Notes under the pieces: model-generated | Told to the model about the DNA's origin: nothing | Databases searched by the model: none | What the model saw: only the letters and a program-made list of their open reading frames with translations | Source: an uncultured Bacteroidota bacterium | GTDB taxonomy: Bacteria > Bacteroidota > Bacteroidia > AKYH767-A > JABDAW01 | NCBI GenBank assembly: GCA_903844645.1 | Contig: CAIMUP010000107.1 | Span: 1 to 64,000, forward strand | DNA: 64,000 bases | Direction: 5' to 3' | Made by a program: the position numbers and the translations under genes | Part shown: piece after piece, positions 50,017-59,961 of the stretch | Numbering within the stretch: the stretch's first letter is position 1 | Layout: each line of letters begins with the position of its first letter

Positions 50017-53000
50017 ATGAATTTCTCTACAACAAATCACAACAGTTCTTGCCACGGCAAGCCAAACATTTCTCAAAACAATAATTTGAGAAAACATCAA
50101 CTCTTATTAACCCTGATGCTGTTACTATTAGTCAGTTTCATCAGCGTTCAATCCTATTCTCAAGGCACTTGGCAAGCGGTTGCAACACCGGCTCCGCATC
50201 AAAATGTAGGCGGATTCATCGTCCTCTCCGATGGCTCTGTGTTATGCAAATCTGCCTCTGGCGGTACGCCGGCTGGTGATGGAAACTTGTGGGATAAACT
50301 GACTCCTAATATTCTCGGGAGTTATGTCAATGGTACTTGGAGTACCATTGCTGCCATGCAACGAACACGTGTTTTCTTTTCATCCCAGATGCTGATGGAT
50401 GGGCGCGTGTATGTGGCTGGTGGTGAATATGGAACCGATGGAACGCAAGCCGGAGCGCACGGAGAAGTTTATAATCCGCTGACGAATACCTGGTTACAAT
50501 GCCCTGCCCCGGGCATCATCATCAGCGATGCCAATTCAGAAATTCTGCCTAATGGGACTATCTTACAGGCAGCGGTGAATCAATCGCAACCGACGGCTAT
50601 GCTGATTTATAATCCTACGTCAAATACCTACACCGCCGGACCATCTGCCATTCACGGGCATAATGAATCTGCATGGGTTAAACTGGCGGATAACAGTATC
50701 TTGTATGTTGATGAATCAGCCCAAACCTCCGAACGATTTATTCCTTCCTTAAACCAATGGGTTGCGGATGGGAATATTCCGGTAGCTCTGTATCAAAATA
50801 ATACTGCCGAAATGGGACCGGGGTTTTTATTGCCTGATGGTCGTGCATTTTTTATTGGGGGAACACCGCATACGGCATATTATACCCCTTCAGGGAACAG
50901 CAGCCCTGGCACATGGACAGCCGGACCTGATGTTCCGAACGGATATGTTATGGATGATGCTCCAGGAGCAATGATGGTGAATGGAAATATTCTTATCGCC
51001 GTAGATGTTCCTGTTGAAACTGCACCAACACGCTTCTATGAATTTAATTACCTCACCAATACCTTTACACAAGTGGGCGCACCGGGTGGTGGCACTTCTT
51101 TGGCAGGGATTTCAACATTCCAAACGACAATGGTTTGCTTGCCAAACGGACAAGTTCTTTTTGGCATTGGGCAGGCGGGTACTGCTTCATCAACGTATTA
51201 TGTTTATACACCAAACGGTAGTCCGTTAACCGCCGGGAAGCCCACCGTTGCAAGTATTACACAAACAAATTGCAATGCATTCTCCATTACCGGAACATTG
51301 TTTAATGGTATATCGGAGGGAGCTGGTTACGGAGATGATTTTCAGATGGCTACAAATTATCCCATAGTTCGATTATCGAATGGTGGCAATGTTTATTACG
51401 CAAGAACTTTTAATTGGAACAGCACAGGAGTTATGAGAGGAAGCGCACCCGATACTACACAATTTACTTTGCCGGCAGGGTTGCCCCATGCAGTATATTA
51501 TTTGAAAGTAGTCGCTAATGGAATTGCATCGGACAGTGTTCAGTTTATTCCTTTTCCTTTGTTGAGTAGTACAACTACACCACCATCAGTTTGTAGTGGA
51601 ACAGCCTTTACTTATACCCCCACAAGTTTAAATGCAGGAACTACTTTTGCATGGACACGAGCCGCCGTAACGGGAATTAGTAATGCTGCGGTTACTACGC
51701 CACAGGCTACAAATCCGAATGAAGTATTGATAAATACGACTGCAAATCCTGTCAGCGTTGTTTATTTATACCGACTGACAGTAAATAACTGTACCGATTC
51801 AGCAACAGTAACTGTTGTTGTGAATCCTTCTCCAACAGCTTCTATCACTGGAACAAATACTATTTGTCAGGGAGTAAATACGTCATTAACAGCGACAGGT
51901 GGAGGAACTTATTTATGGAATACCGGTGCCACTACCTCTGGAATAACAGTAACTCCTGCAAGTACTACAACCTATACTATAACAATTACTTCAGGTAATG
52001 GATGTACCGGCTCGGCAAGTAGAACAGTTACCGTGAATGCTTCGCCAACTGCAACCATTTCAGCCAATGGCAACACCACCTTTTGTCAAGGTGGGTCAGT
52101 AATCTTAACATCATCTGCTGGGGCTTCTTACCTTTGGTCGAATGCGGCAACTACACAATCCATCACTGTTACTACATCGGGAAATTATTCAGTAAGCGTT
52201 ACCAATGCTAATGGATGTTCCGCTGCTTCGTCATCAACAACAGTTACTGTGAATACCTTGCCAACTGCAACCATTTCAGCAAACGGCAACACCACCTTTT
52301 GTCAAGGTAATTCAGTAATCTTAACATCATCTGCTGGTGCATCTTACCTTTGGTCGAATGCGGCAACTACACAATCCATCACAGTTACTACATCGGGAAA
52401 TTATTCAGTAACAGTTACGAATGCTAATGGATGTTCCGCTGCTTCATCATCAACAACCGTTACCGTGAATGCTTTGCCAACCGCAATTATTTCAGCAAAT
52501 GGCAACACCACCTTCTGTCAAGGAGGGTCAGTAATCTTAACATCATCTGCTGGTGCATCTTACCTTTGGTCGAATGGTTCAACTTCGCAAACCATAACTG
52601 TTACTACTTCAGGAAATTATTCAGTAACCGTTACGAATGTTAATGGATGTTCCGCTGCTTCATCATCAACAACCGTTAACGTGAATACTTTGCCAACCGC
52701 AATTATTTCAGCAAACGGCAACACCACCTTTTGTCAAGGTAATTCAGTAATCTTAACATCATCTGCTGGTGCATCTTACCTTTGGTCGAATGCGGCAACT
52801 ACACAATCCATCACAGTTACTACTTCGGGAAATTATTCAGTAACTGTTACGAATGCTAATGGATGTTCCGCTGCTTCGTCATCAACAACAGTTACTGTGA
52901 ATACCTTGCCAACTGCTACTATATCAGCAAACGGTAACACCACCTTCTGTCAAGGTAATTCAGTTATCTTAACATCATCTGCTGGTGCATCTTACCTTTG

Positions 53001-54738
53001 GTCGAATGCGGCAACTACACAATCCATCACAGTTACCACTTCAGGAAATTATTCAGTAATTGTTACGAATGCTAATGGATGTTCCGCTGCTTCATCATCA
53101 TCAACCGTTACCGTGAATGCTTTGCCAACCGCAATTATTTCAGCGAATGGCAACACTACCTTTTGTCAAGGTAATTCAGTAGTCTTAACATCATCTGCTG
53201 GGGCTTCTTACCTTTGGTCGAATGCGGCAACTGCACAATCTATTACTGTTACTACTTCGGGAAATTATTCAGTAACTGTTACCAATGCTAACGGATGTTC
53301 TTCATCATCAAATTCAATTACCGTTACCGTCAATACCACCACTACCGCTTCAATTACTGCTAATGGCAACACCACATTTTGCCAAGGTGGTTCAGTAATC
53401 TTAACATCATCGGCAGGTGCCTCTTACCTTTGGTCGAATGCGGCAACTTCGCAATCCATCACCGTTACTACATCAGGAAACTATTCCGTAACCATGACCA
53501 ATGCCTCTGGTTGTACCGGAATTGCTTCACAATCGGTAACGGTTAATCCATCAGCAAGCCCCGCCATCACTGGTCCTTCGGCAATATGCAATGGTGCTGC
53601 CATCACATTAAGTGCCGGTTCATTCGCCTTATACATTTGGAGCAATGCCGCCACCACTTCTTCCATTACAATTACTGCTGCCGGCACCTATCGCGTTACT
53701 GTTACCAACGCCAATGGCTGCACCGGAACGGCTTCCAGAGTTATTACCGCAGCTACAGGTTCTACCCCTGTAATTACTGCAAGTGGACCTATCAGTTTTT
53801 GTCCTGGTGGCTCTGTAACCTTGAGTACCACTGCGTTTCCGGCTTACATTTGGAGTAATGGAAGCACCACTTCTTCCATCATAGTTTCTACAGCAGCGAC
53901 TTATAAAGTTACCGTAACGAATGCCAGTGGATGCACGGGTTCTGCATCAAAAGTGGTTACTGTTTATGCCGCTCCCGTACCGATGATTACCATAACCAAC
54001 ATGAATACTTTTTGTACGGGTGGTTCCGCAACCCTTACTGTCAGTGCGATCTTCGCTTCTTATTTATGGAATACTGGTGCCACGACCCGACCTATTAATG
54101 TGAGCACAAGTGGAACATTTACCGTTACTGTTACCAATACCAATGGCTGCACTGGCTCGGTTTCTACGGTAATGAATAATTCTTGCAATGCTCCCACAAG
54201 CCTTACCACCACTGCCATTACGGGTACTTCGGCAACAACTAATTGGGTGCAGCCGATTTGTTATTATGGTTATTCCATTCAAAGAAGTATTCACAATGCC
54301 AATGTTTGGACGACCTTTGTGATTACTCCAAATACACATTATACTTTCTCTGGTTTGGCTTTGAATACTACTTATGATTGGCAAATCAGAACTAATTGCA
54401 ATGCGGCACAAACCAATGTTTCGGCATGGAGTCCGATCACGACATTCACTACTTTGCCGGCAAGAGATGGTGGTGAAATGGATAACAATTATTCTTTCCA
54501 GGTGATTCCGAATCCCGCTTCTAATCAGACTTCCGTAACTTTCATGTCTGACAATGAAGAAAATTATTCAGTTAAATTAATAGACCTTTCAGGCAGGATT
54601 ATTCACACCGAAATGAGCCATGCCACGATAGGCGAAAATCAAATGATGATGGATATTTCTCAAGTATCGAAAGGGATTTATTTTGTCATTCTCCAAAAGG
54701 GCGACGCGGTTTTGAATACCAAATTAGTGATTGAATAA
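50017..54738 (+). CDS. large T9SS type A sorting-domain protein: galactose-oxidase/kelch-like N-terminus plus tandem near-identical Ig-like repeats
   Basis: VYVAGGEYGTDGTQ...EVYNPLTNTW kelch-like; 72-aa repeats ISANGNTTFCQGGSVILTSSAGASYLWSNAATTQSITVTTSGNYSVTVTNANGCSAASSST; C-term VIPNPASNQTSV. Confidence 0.9.
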   Translation: MNFSTTNHNSSCHGKPNISQNNNLRKHQLLLTLMLLLLVSFISVQSYSQGTWQAVATPAPHQNVGGFIVLSDGSVLCKSASGGTPAGDGNLWDKLTPNILGSYVNGTWSTIAAMQRTRVFFSSQMLMDGRVYVAGGEYGTDGTQAGAHGEVYNPLTNTWLQCPAPGIIISDANSEILPNGTILQAAVNQSQPTAMLIYNPTSNTYTAGPSAIHGHNESAWVKLADNSILYVDESAQTSERFIPSLNQWVADGNIPVALYQNNTAEMGPGFLLPDGRAFFIGGTPHTAYYTPSGNSSPGTWTAGPDVPNGYVMDDAPGAMMVNGNILIAVDVPVETAPTRFYEFNYLTNTFTQVGAPGGGTSLAGISTFQTTMVCLPNGQVLFGIGQAGTASSTYYVYTPNGSPLTAGKPTVASITQTNCNAFSITGTLFNGISEGAGYGDDFQMATNYPIVRLSNGGNVYYARTFNWNSTGVMRGSAPDTTQFTLPAGLPHAVYYLKVVANGIASDSVQFIPFPLLSSTTTPPSVCSGTAFTYTPTSLNAGTTFAWTRAAVTGISNAAVTTPQATNPNEVLINTTANPVSVVYLYRLTVNNCTDSATVTVVVNPSPTASITGTNTICQGVNTSLTATGGGTYLWNTGATTSGITVTPASTTTYTITITSGNGCTGSASRTVTVNASPTATISANGNTTFCQGGSVILTSSAGASYLWSNAATTQSITVTTSGNYSVSVTNANGCSAASSSTTVTVNTLPTATISANGNTTFCQGNSVILTSSAGASYLWSNAATTQSITVTTSGNYSVTVTNANGCSAASSSTTVTVNALPTAIISANGNTTFCQGGSVILTSSAGASYLWSNGSTSQTITVTTSGNYSVTVTNVNGCSAASSSTTVNVNTLPTAIISANGNTTFCQGNSVILTSSAGASYLWSNAATTQSITVTTSGNYSVTVTNANGCSAASSSTTVTVNTLPTATISANGNTTFCQGNSVILTSSAGASYLWSNAATTQSITVTTSGNYSVIVTNANGCSAASSSSTVTVNALPTAIISANGNTTFCQGNSVVLTSSAGASYLWSNAATAQSITVTTSGNYSVTVTNANGCSSSSNSITVTVNTTTTASITANGNTTFCQGGSVILTSSAGASYLWSNAATSQSITVTTSGNYSVTMTNASGCTGIASQSVTVNPSASPAITGPSAICNGAAITLSAGSFALYIWSNAATTSSITITAAGTYRVTVTNANGCTGTASRVITAATGSTPVITASGPISFCPGGSVTLSTTAFPAYIWSNGSTTSSIIVSTAATYKVTVTNASGCTGSASKVVTVYAAPVPMITITNMNTFCTGGSATLTVSAIFASYLWNTGATTRPINVSTSGTFTVTVTNTNGCTGSVSTVMNNSCNAPTSLTTTAITGTSATTNWVQPICYYGYSIQRSIHNANVWTTFVITPNTHYTFSGLALNTTYDWQIRTNCNAAQTNVSAWSPITTFTTLPARDGGEMDNNYSFQVIPNPASNQTSVTFMSDNEENYSVKLIDLSGRIIHTEMSHATIGENQMMMDISQVSKGIYFVILQKGDAVLNTKLVIE

Positions 54739-54767
54739 AGGACAATTCATAGCTTCTTTTATCCCAA

Positions 54768-54804
54768 CAAAAAAGCCTCCCGATAGATTATCGGGAGGCT
54801 TTCT
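54768..54804. terminator. hairpin terminator
   Basis: aaaaaagcctcccgatagattatcgggaggcttt. Confidence 0.85.
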
Positions 54805-54827
54805 TTATTTCCAAGATTATTTTATTA

Positions 54828-55497
54828 AATAATGGTGAAGAAAAGCACAAAACTTTCGGGGCTGCGATTGTCTCCTTTAGGGTTTTCATACCAAAAAACG
54901 ACGCAACATTTCTTGCCCACATCGGCTGCCGAAAAACTCATATCGAAATCTATCGTACCGGAAGCTGGATAAGGCAAAAAAAGTAGAGGTGGCAGGGATA
55001 GGTGCATCTTGTTCAATAATTAACCGCTTCATACCGATTCTTGCCACATCCACAGGCTTTTTGCCATCATCGGCATGACCTTCTTCGGTACTCGAAATGT
55101 GGATAGAATTAATTAAATGGCTGCTTCTGACCACCTCGCCATGCGGAGCAAATCCGTAAGCCGGAATTTCGCCGCGAGGATCAGCATCTACATGGATTTC
55201 AAGCACCAAAGAATCATCCCCGGAAAGCTCTACATTCATGTCATACTTTAATTGCAGCTTCACCCTGTTCATATAACTGTGGTACTCGACGTACAGTTCA
55301 TTAATATCGTCAGTACTACCATGCGTTTGGGTGGCTACATGCGAGTATTTAGTCCACTTCGGAACCCACGCTTCTTCTATCGCATTGAGAGCGGTAATTT
55401 GTGTCGTTGAGATTCTTAATCTCACTGCATTTAAAATAAGGTACGCGATTGCGATAGGCAACCAGGTGTTGAAACTGTTTAATTTTTGACTTATCAT
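54828..55497 (-). pseudogene. hypothetical protein with apparent frameshift at a 7-nt homopolymer
   Basis: Frame of 54886..55497 degenerates after ...PATSTFF; the overlapping frame continues LPYPASGTIDFDMSFSAADVGKKCCVVFWYENPKGD...; A7 at 54976..54982. Confidence 0.65.
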
Positions 55498-55746
55498 TTT
55501 ATTTAGTTTTTGATTAATCCCGTTCTAACGGGTATTTGTTATTAAGGATGCAAACATAGCTTTATTTTATTAAATGAAAAAACCGATGTATAAAAATAGG
55601 ATATTGAGATTTCTTGAATTGGGAATTAAACTACCATTTAGGATTCCCATTATTTTTTAATTCATTAAAAAATGATATGTAATACAACGGAATATTCCAT
55701 TCAAAACTTTCAAAGTGGAGCTTTCCAGAGAAAATATTTCATCCAA

Positions 55747-55780
55747 AATTAAAAAAAATCTGTACAGATTTTTTTTAATT
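55747..55780. repeat. 34-bp perfect palindrome AATTAAAAAAAATCTGTACAGATTTTTTTTAATT
   Basis: Centre 55763.5; second palindrome AATTCTGTACAGAATT centred at 55784.5 (21 bp away). Confidence 0.95.
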
Positions 55781-55790
55781 CTGTACAGAA

Positions 55791-56010
55791 TTAAATTTCT
55801 TATGCCCATAAGAAAATTTCTCATACCTCTAAGAAAATTTCTTGTGCCCGTAAGAAAATTTCTCATACCCCTAAGAAAATTTCTTATACCCGTAAGAAAA
55901 TTTCTTATACCCCTAAGGAAATTTCTTGTGCCCGTAAGAAAATTTCTTGTACCCGTAAGGATATTTCTTGTACCCCTAAGAAAATTTCTTGTCCCTGTAA
56001 GAAACCTCCT
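55791..56010. repeat. 21-bp tandem array K (aagaaaatttcttatacccgt, about 10 copies), palindromic core AAGAAA-A-TTTCTT
   Basis: Exact 21-bp spacing; divergent intergenic region. Confidence 0.97.
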
Positions 56011-56098
56011 TTCGTCCCAAACTTTTCTTCCCCCTGCCGGCATTAATTTTATTCATCATTATTTTTATTAATTTCGCACCCTAATAAATTTATAAGAT

Positions 56099-56854
56099 AT
56101 GAAAAGAATCCTTATTGTTACCGCCATGATCGTCTGCGCAATCGCAGCAAATGCCCAGAAAAAAGGAAAAGAAGCCGATGCTCCTGCCACAAAACCAGCT
56201 GCCACGGTGGCTCCGCGAACTTCTAATGAAGCAGAAGTAAAAATCTATGAAACAGCCCTCAAATACGGCGATATAGAGGTCGCACGCACTGCGATTTATG
56301 CTTTATTAATCAAGCATCCCGACAGTATCAGCTACTTGGATACCTTGGCTCGGCTGTATTTTAGCGGCGGGAACTATGTGCAATGTGCGCTCACTTCTAA
56401 GGATTATTTAACGAAGGATTCATCGAACTTATTCGTTCGTGAAATGCTCGCTATTTCGTTCAGTTCTTTGAATAAAAACAAAGAATCGTTAGAGCAGTAC
56501 GAGTTGCTCTATGCCAACACCCACAGCGTTTTCCATGCCTATCAGATAGCGGTTTTGCAGTACGTCCTGAAGCGTTTCGGGGAATGCGAAACGACTTGCG
56601 CCGTGATTTTATCGGACCCTAAAGCCGGGGATCAAAAAGTTTCGATTTCTGCCGATCAAAATAACAACCAACAAGTGCCTATCAAAGCCGCTACTTACAA
56701 CATTCGCGGCGTGATGTTTAAGGAAATGAATAAGACCGACGAGGCAATCGCCAGCTTTCAGGAGGCAGTGAAGATTTTCCCCGAATTTGCGCTCGCCAAG
56801 GCGAATATTGAGGCGTTGAAAAATCCTAAAAAGGAGGCTCCAGCGAAGAAATAA
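56099..56854 (+). CDS. TPR-containing exported protein
   Basis: Signal peptide; TPR pattern. Confidence 0.8.
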   Translation: MKRILIVTAMIVCAIAANAQKKGKEADAPATKPAATVAPRTSNEAEVKIYETALKYGDIEVARTAIYALLIKHPDSISYLDTLARLYFSGGNYVQCALTSKDYLTKDSSNLFVREMLAISFSSLNKNKESLEQYELLYANTHSVFHAYQIAVLQYVLKRFGECETTCAVILSDPKAGDQKVSISADQNNNQQVPIKAATYNIRGVMFKEMNKTDEAIASFQEAVKIFPEFALAKANIEALKNPKKEAPAKK

Positions 56855-56865
56855 AGTATCCGAAC

Positions 56866-57900
56866 ATGACTTTTGATGCGATCATAAAGGATTTAAAGAA
56901 TAAGATTTATCAGCCTGTGTATTTCCTTCAGGGCGAGGAATCTTATTACATAGATGTGCTTTCGGATTACATCGAGAAGAACGTTTTGGATGACAATGAA
57001 AAGGAGTTTAATCAAACCGTGCTTTATGGCAAAGATGTGGATGTCGCCACGATTATCTCCTATGCCAAGCGGTTTCCGATGATGTCGAATTACCAGGTCA
57101 TTATCGTCAAGGAAGCCCAAGATATCAGGGGTTTGATTAAGAAAGCAGACAGCACGGGGAAGGAAGTGAAGGACGATTTTTTGGCATACATCGAAAGCCC
57201 TTTGAAGAGTACGCTGCTGGTGATGTGTTATAAATATGCCTCGATAGATAAGCGCACCAAGATTGCCAAAACCCTTGACAAAACGGCGGTTCTGTTTGAA
57301 TCGAAGAAGTTGTATGATAATAAAATTCCGGATTGGATAGTGGATTATTTATCCAAAAGGAAATATAAAATCGAACCGAAAGCTTCACAATTAATGGCGG
57401 ATTATCTGGGCGTGGATTTGAGCAAGGTAGCGAATGAATTGGATAAACTGATGGTCAATATCGCCGCCACAGAAGCCATTAACGAGAAGCATATTGAGCA
57501 ATACATCGGCATCAGCAAGGACTTCAATGTCTTTGAATTAAGCACCGCTCTCGCCAAGAAAGATGTGATGAAGGCGAATCGAATTGTAAGATATTTTGGT
57601 GCAAATCCGAAGGCGAATCCTTTAATCATGACCGTCGGCGTGCTCAATACTTACTTTACGAAGATTTTAAAATATCATTCCCTGCCCGATAAAACCAGGA
57701 ATAATGCGGCAAGCGAAATCGGGGTGAATCCTTTTTTCATTGGCGAATATGAATTGGCTGCAAAGAATTATTCGGTGAATAAACTGATGCATGTTTTTAA
57801 TTATTTGCGGGAATATGATTTGAAATCGAAGGGCGTGGAAGATACGGGTACCGATGACGGCGAATTGCTGAAGGAATTGGTTTATAAGATTCTGCATTAA
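56866..57900 (+). CDS. holA: DNA polymerase III subunit delta
   Basis: PVYFLQGEESYYIDVLSDYIEKNVLDDNEKEFN...LGVDLSKVANELDKL...FNVFELSTALAKKD. Confidence 0.95.
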   Translation: MTFDAIIKDLKNKIYQPVYFLQGEESYYIDVLSDYIEKNVLDDNEKEFNQTVLYGKDVDVATIISYAKRFPMMSNYQVIIVKEAQDIRGLIKKADSTGKEVKDDFLAYIESPLKSTLLVMCYKYASIDKRTKIAKTLDKTAVLFESKKLYDNKIPDWIVDYLSKRKYKIEPKASQLMADYLGVDLSKVANELDKLMVNIAATEAINEKHIEQYIGISKDFNVFELSTALAKKDVMKANRIVRYFGANPKANPLIMTVGVLNTYFTKILKYHSLPDKTRNNAASEIGVNPFFIGEYELAAKNYSVNKLMHVFNYLREYDLKSKGVEDTGTDDGELLKELVYKILH

Positions 57901-57964
57901 ATTGGGAATGACATTATCCACTATTAAATTCCCTTTATCCCGTTGGTTGGCGGCGAAATCCAAG

Positions 57965-58045
57965 CCGATGACGGAGAAATCGGGGCGGATCACGGAGAAA
58001 TCGGGACGGATCACGGAGAAATCGGGACGGATTTCCGGAAAAGGG
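57965..58045. repeat. short 21-bp tandem array L (gatcacggagaaatcgggacg, about 3.5 copies)
   Basis: acggagaaatcgg at 57971, 57992, 58013. Confidence 0.93.
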
Positions 58046-58104
58046 GAACTCCTTTCCCTTATAAAAGAACAGATTATTAATACATTAACTATAATACCAC
58101 TAAA

Positions 58105-58509
58105 ATGAATCATTGGTTAGTAAAATCGGAACCTACCACTTATTCCTTCCAGCAATTAATGAAGGATAAGGAAACCTGCTGGGACGGCGTGCGGAATTTT
58201 GCGGCGCGAATTCACCTTCGAGGAATGAAAAAAGGGGATTTGGTCTTGTTTTATCACAGCAATATTGATGCAGGCGTAGTCGGCATTGCGAAGGTAAAAA
58301 AGGAGGCATATCCCGACCCAAAGGCTACGGAAGGCGACTGGGTGGCTGTGGATTTAATGTTTCATAAAACCTTGAATATATCGGTTACCTTAGCCCAAAT
58401 TAAGGCGGAAAAAAAGTTGGCGAATACGGGCTTGGTGCGGATCGGAAGGTTGTCAGTAATGCCACTCACGACCGAAGAATTCGACTTGATTTGCGAGATG
58501 GCGAAATAG
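58105..58509 (+). CDS. EVE domain-containing protein
   Basis: HWLVKSEPTTYSFQQLMKDKETCWDGVRNFAARIHLRGMKKGDLVLFYHS. Confidence 0.95.
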   Translation: MNHWLVKSEPTTYSFQQLMKDKETCWDGVRNFAARIHLRGMKKGDLVLFYHSNIDAGVVGIAKVKKEAYPDPKATEGDWVAVDLMFHKTLNISVTLAQIKAEKKLANTGLVRIGRLSVMPLTTEEFDLICEMAK

Positions 58510-58557
58510 GATTCATAAAATTAAAGTAATTTAGCAGCCTTATAAAAATAGTATTTA

Positions 58558-59250
58558 ATGAAATTAAAACGACCAATAAAAGCCCTCGCCATCGTTGCCC
58601 TCGCAGCGGTATTTATGCTCCTGAATAATGGCTGCAAAAAAGCTAATGATACTACCCCTCCAATTATCCTGCTGAAGGGCGCAAATCCTTATTATTTGAA
58701 TTTGAAAAGTGCCTACATTGAATATGGTGCAATCGCCAATGATAATGTGGATGGAGAAGTATCCAATCAGATTGTAATCACGGGGGTTTCCGCCATCAAC
58801 ACCACTTCAAAAGGAATCTTTTCGGTTAATTATTCCATCACCGATGCAGCCGGGAATTCATACCATACCACGAGGAAAGTTGTGGTCATCAATAGTGCCG
58901 ATTCTTTGGCAGGAAATTACCGCGTTCATGATACCTGCATGGCTACTGATTCGAGTAGTTTCAATTCACGTATTTCCACTTCTAATACTGTTGATGGCAT
59001 GTTCAAGATTTATGATTTTATACTCGCTGGAGATAGTATTGTTGGGAGTTTGACATCGGATACCACGATTACTTTTGTCCCGAATCAGTATCTTGGAGGT
59101 GGCGATTCTTTAATCAATGCCTATGGCGTAGTTTCCTTTGTGGATACGGCTTTTAACGGTTCAGCCCCAATCAGGAATCTCACAATTTATTACAAATGGT
59201 ACAATGGCATCGGAACAGATTCTTGTATTGCTAAATATTTTCACCAATGA
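58558..59250 (+). CDS. DUF5011 (Ig-like) lipoprotein
   Basis: LLNNGCKKANDTTPPIILLKGANPYYLNLKSAYIEYGAIANDNVDGEVSNQIVITG. Confidence 0.85.
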   Translation: MKLKRPIKALAIVALAAVFMLLNNGCKKANDTTPPIILLKGANPYYLNLKSAYIEYGAIANDNVDGEVSNQIVITGVSAINTTSKGIFSVNYSITDAAGNSYHTTRKVVVINSADSLAGNYRVHDTCMATDSSSFNSRISTSNTVDGMFKIYDFILAGDSIVGSLTSDTTITFVPNQYLGGGDSLINAYGVVSFVDTAFNGSAPIRNLTIYYKWYNGIGTDSCIAKYFHQ

Positions 59251-59909
59251 TAAAAAGATTCTTAACAATAGTTATTAATACCCTACTTGTATTCTTTGTT
59301 TCTGGATGTACAAAGACGGATATTACTCCTCCTGTAATAACATTATTGGGCAACAATCCCGATACCTTGATACTTAATCAAAAGTATGTCGAACCGGGCT
59401 ACTCTGCTAAAGATGATAATGATGGAGATATTACGAATCATGTAGGTATTTCAAGCCAGCCAACATTAAACAAGGACATTGCAGGAAACTATTTAAGATA
59501 CTATTCTGTGAATGATGCCTCGGGTAATAAGGATACTGTTGTGAGGACGGTAACGGTCTATAATCAAGCTTCATTTCTTTCAGGCAAGTACTCTTGTAAA
59601 TCTAATTGCACCTATACAGGGGGAGTGGATTTTACTTCCACAGTTTCCCCTTCCAATTATGTCAATTATTATCTTCTCTTCAGCAATTTTGGGGGATCAT
59701 TTGGTGTTAATATTATTGATAGTGCAATTTTTAATCCTAACACGAATTTACTTACTTTTGGAAACAATCAATCGCTTGGTGGAAATAAAACATTAGTATC
59801 TGCTTCAGGCACTGTTACTGGGGTTGCACCTCATTGTACTATTACTATTATCTATACTTGGACAGATGGTATTAATACGGATAACTGCACCGCGATTTAT
59901 TCCAATTAA
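59247..59909 (+). CDS. DUF5011 (Ig-like) lipoprotein, tandem paralog
   Basis: SGCTKTDITPPVITLLGNNPDTLILNQKYVEPGYSAKDDNDGDITNHV; 4-bp ATGA overlap with the upstream gene. Confidence 0.85.
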   Translation: MIKRFLTIVINTLLVFFVSGCTKTDITPPVITLLGNNPDTLILNQKYVEPGYSAKDDNDGDITNHVGISSQPTLNKDIAGNYLRYYSVNDASGNKDTVVRTVTVYNQASFLSGKYSCKSNCTYTGGVDFTSTVSPSNYVNYYLLFSNFGGSFGVNIIDSAIFNPNTNLLTFGNNQSLGGNKTLVSASGTVTGVAPHCTITIIYTWTDGINTDNCTAIYSN

Positions 59910-59961
59910 GTTTCTTTCCGAATAAATATAGGGTCTCTTCCGAGTCTCTTTTATACCCCTG

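Noticed and set aside
52040-53500. Coding 216-bp repeats as part of the 21-bp system
   Set aside because: 216 is not a multiple of 21 and the repeats encode a clear Ig-like protein domain.
55657-56071. ORFs on both strands (LRGTRNILTGTRNFL..., RKFLIPLRKFLVPV...)
   Set aside because: Overlapping frames of palindromic array K.
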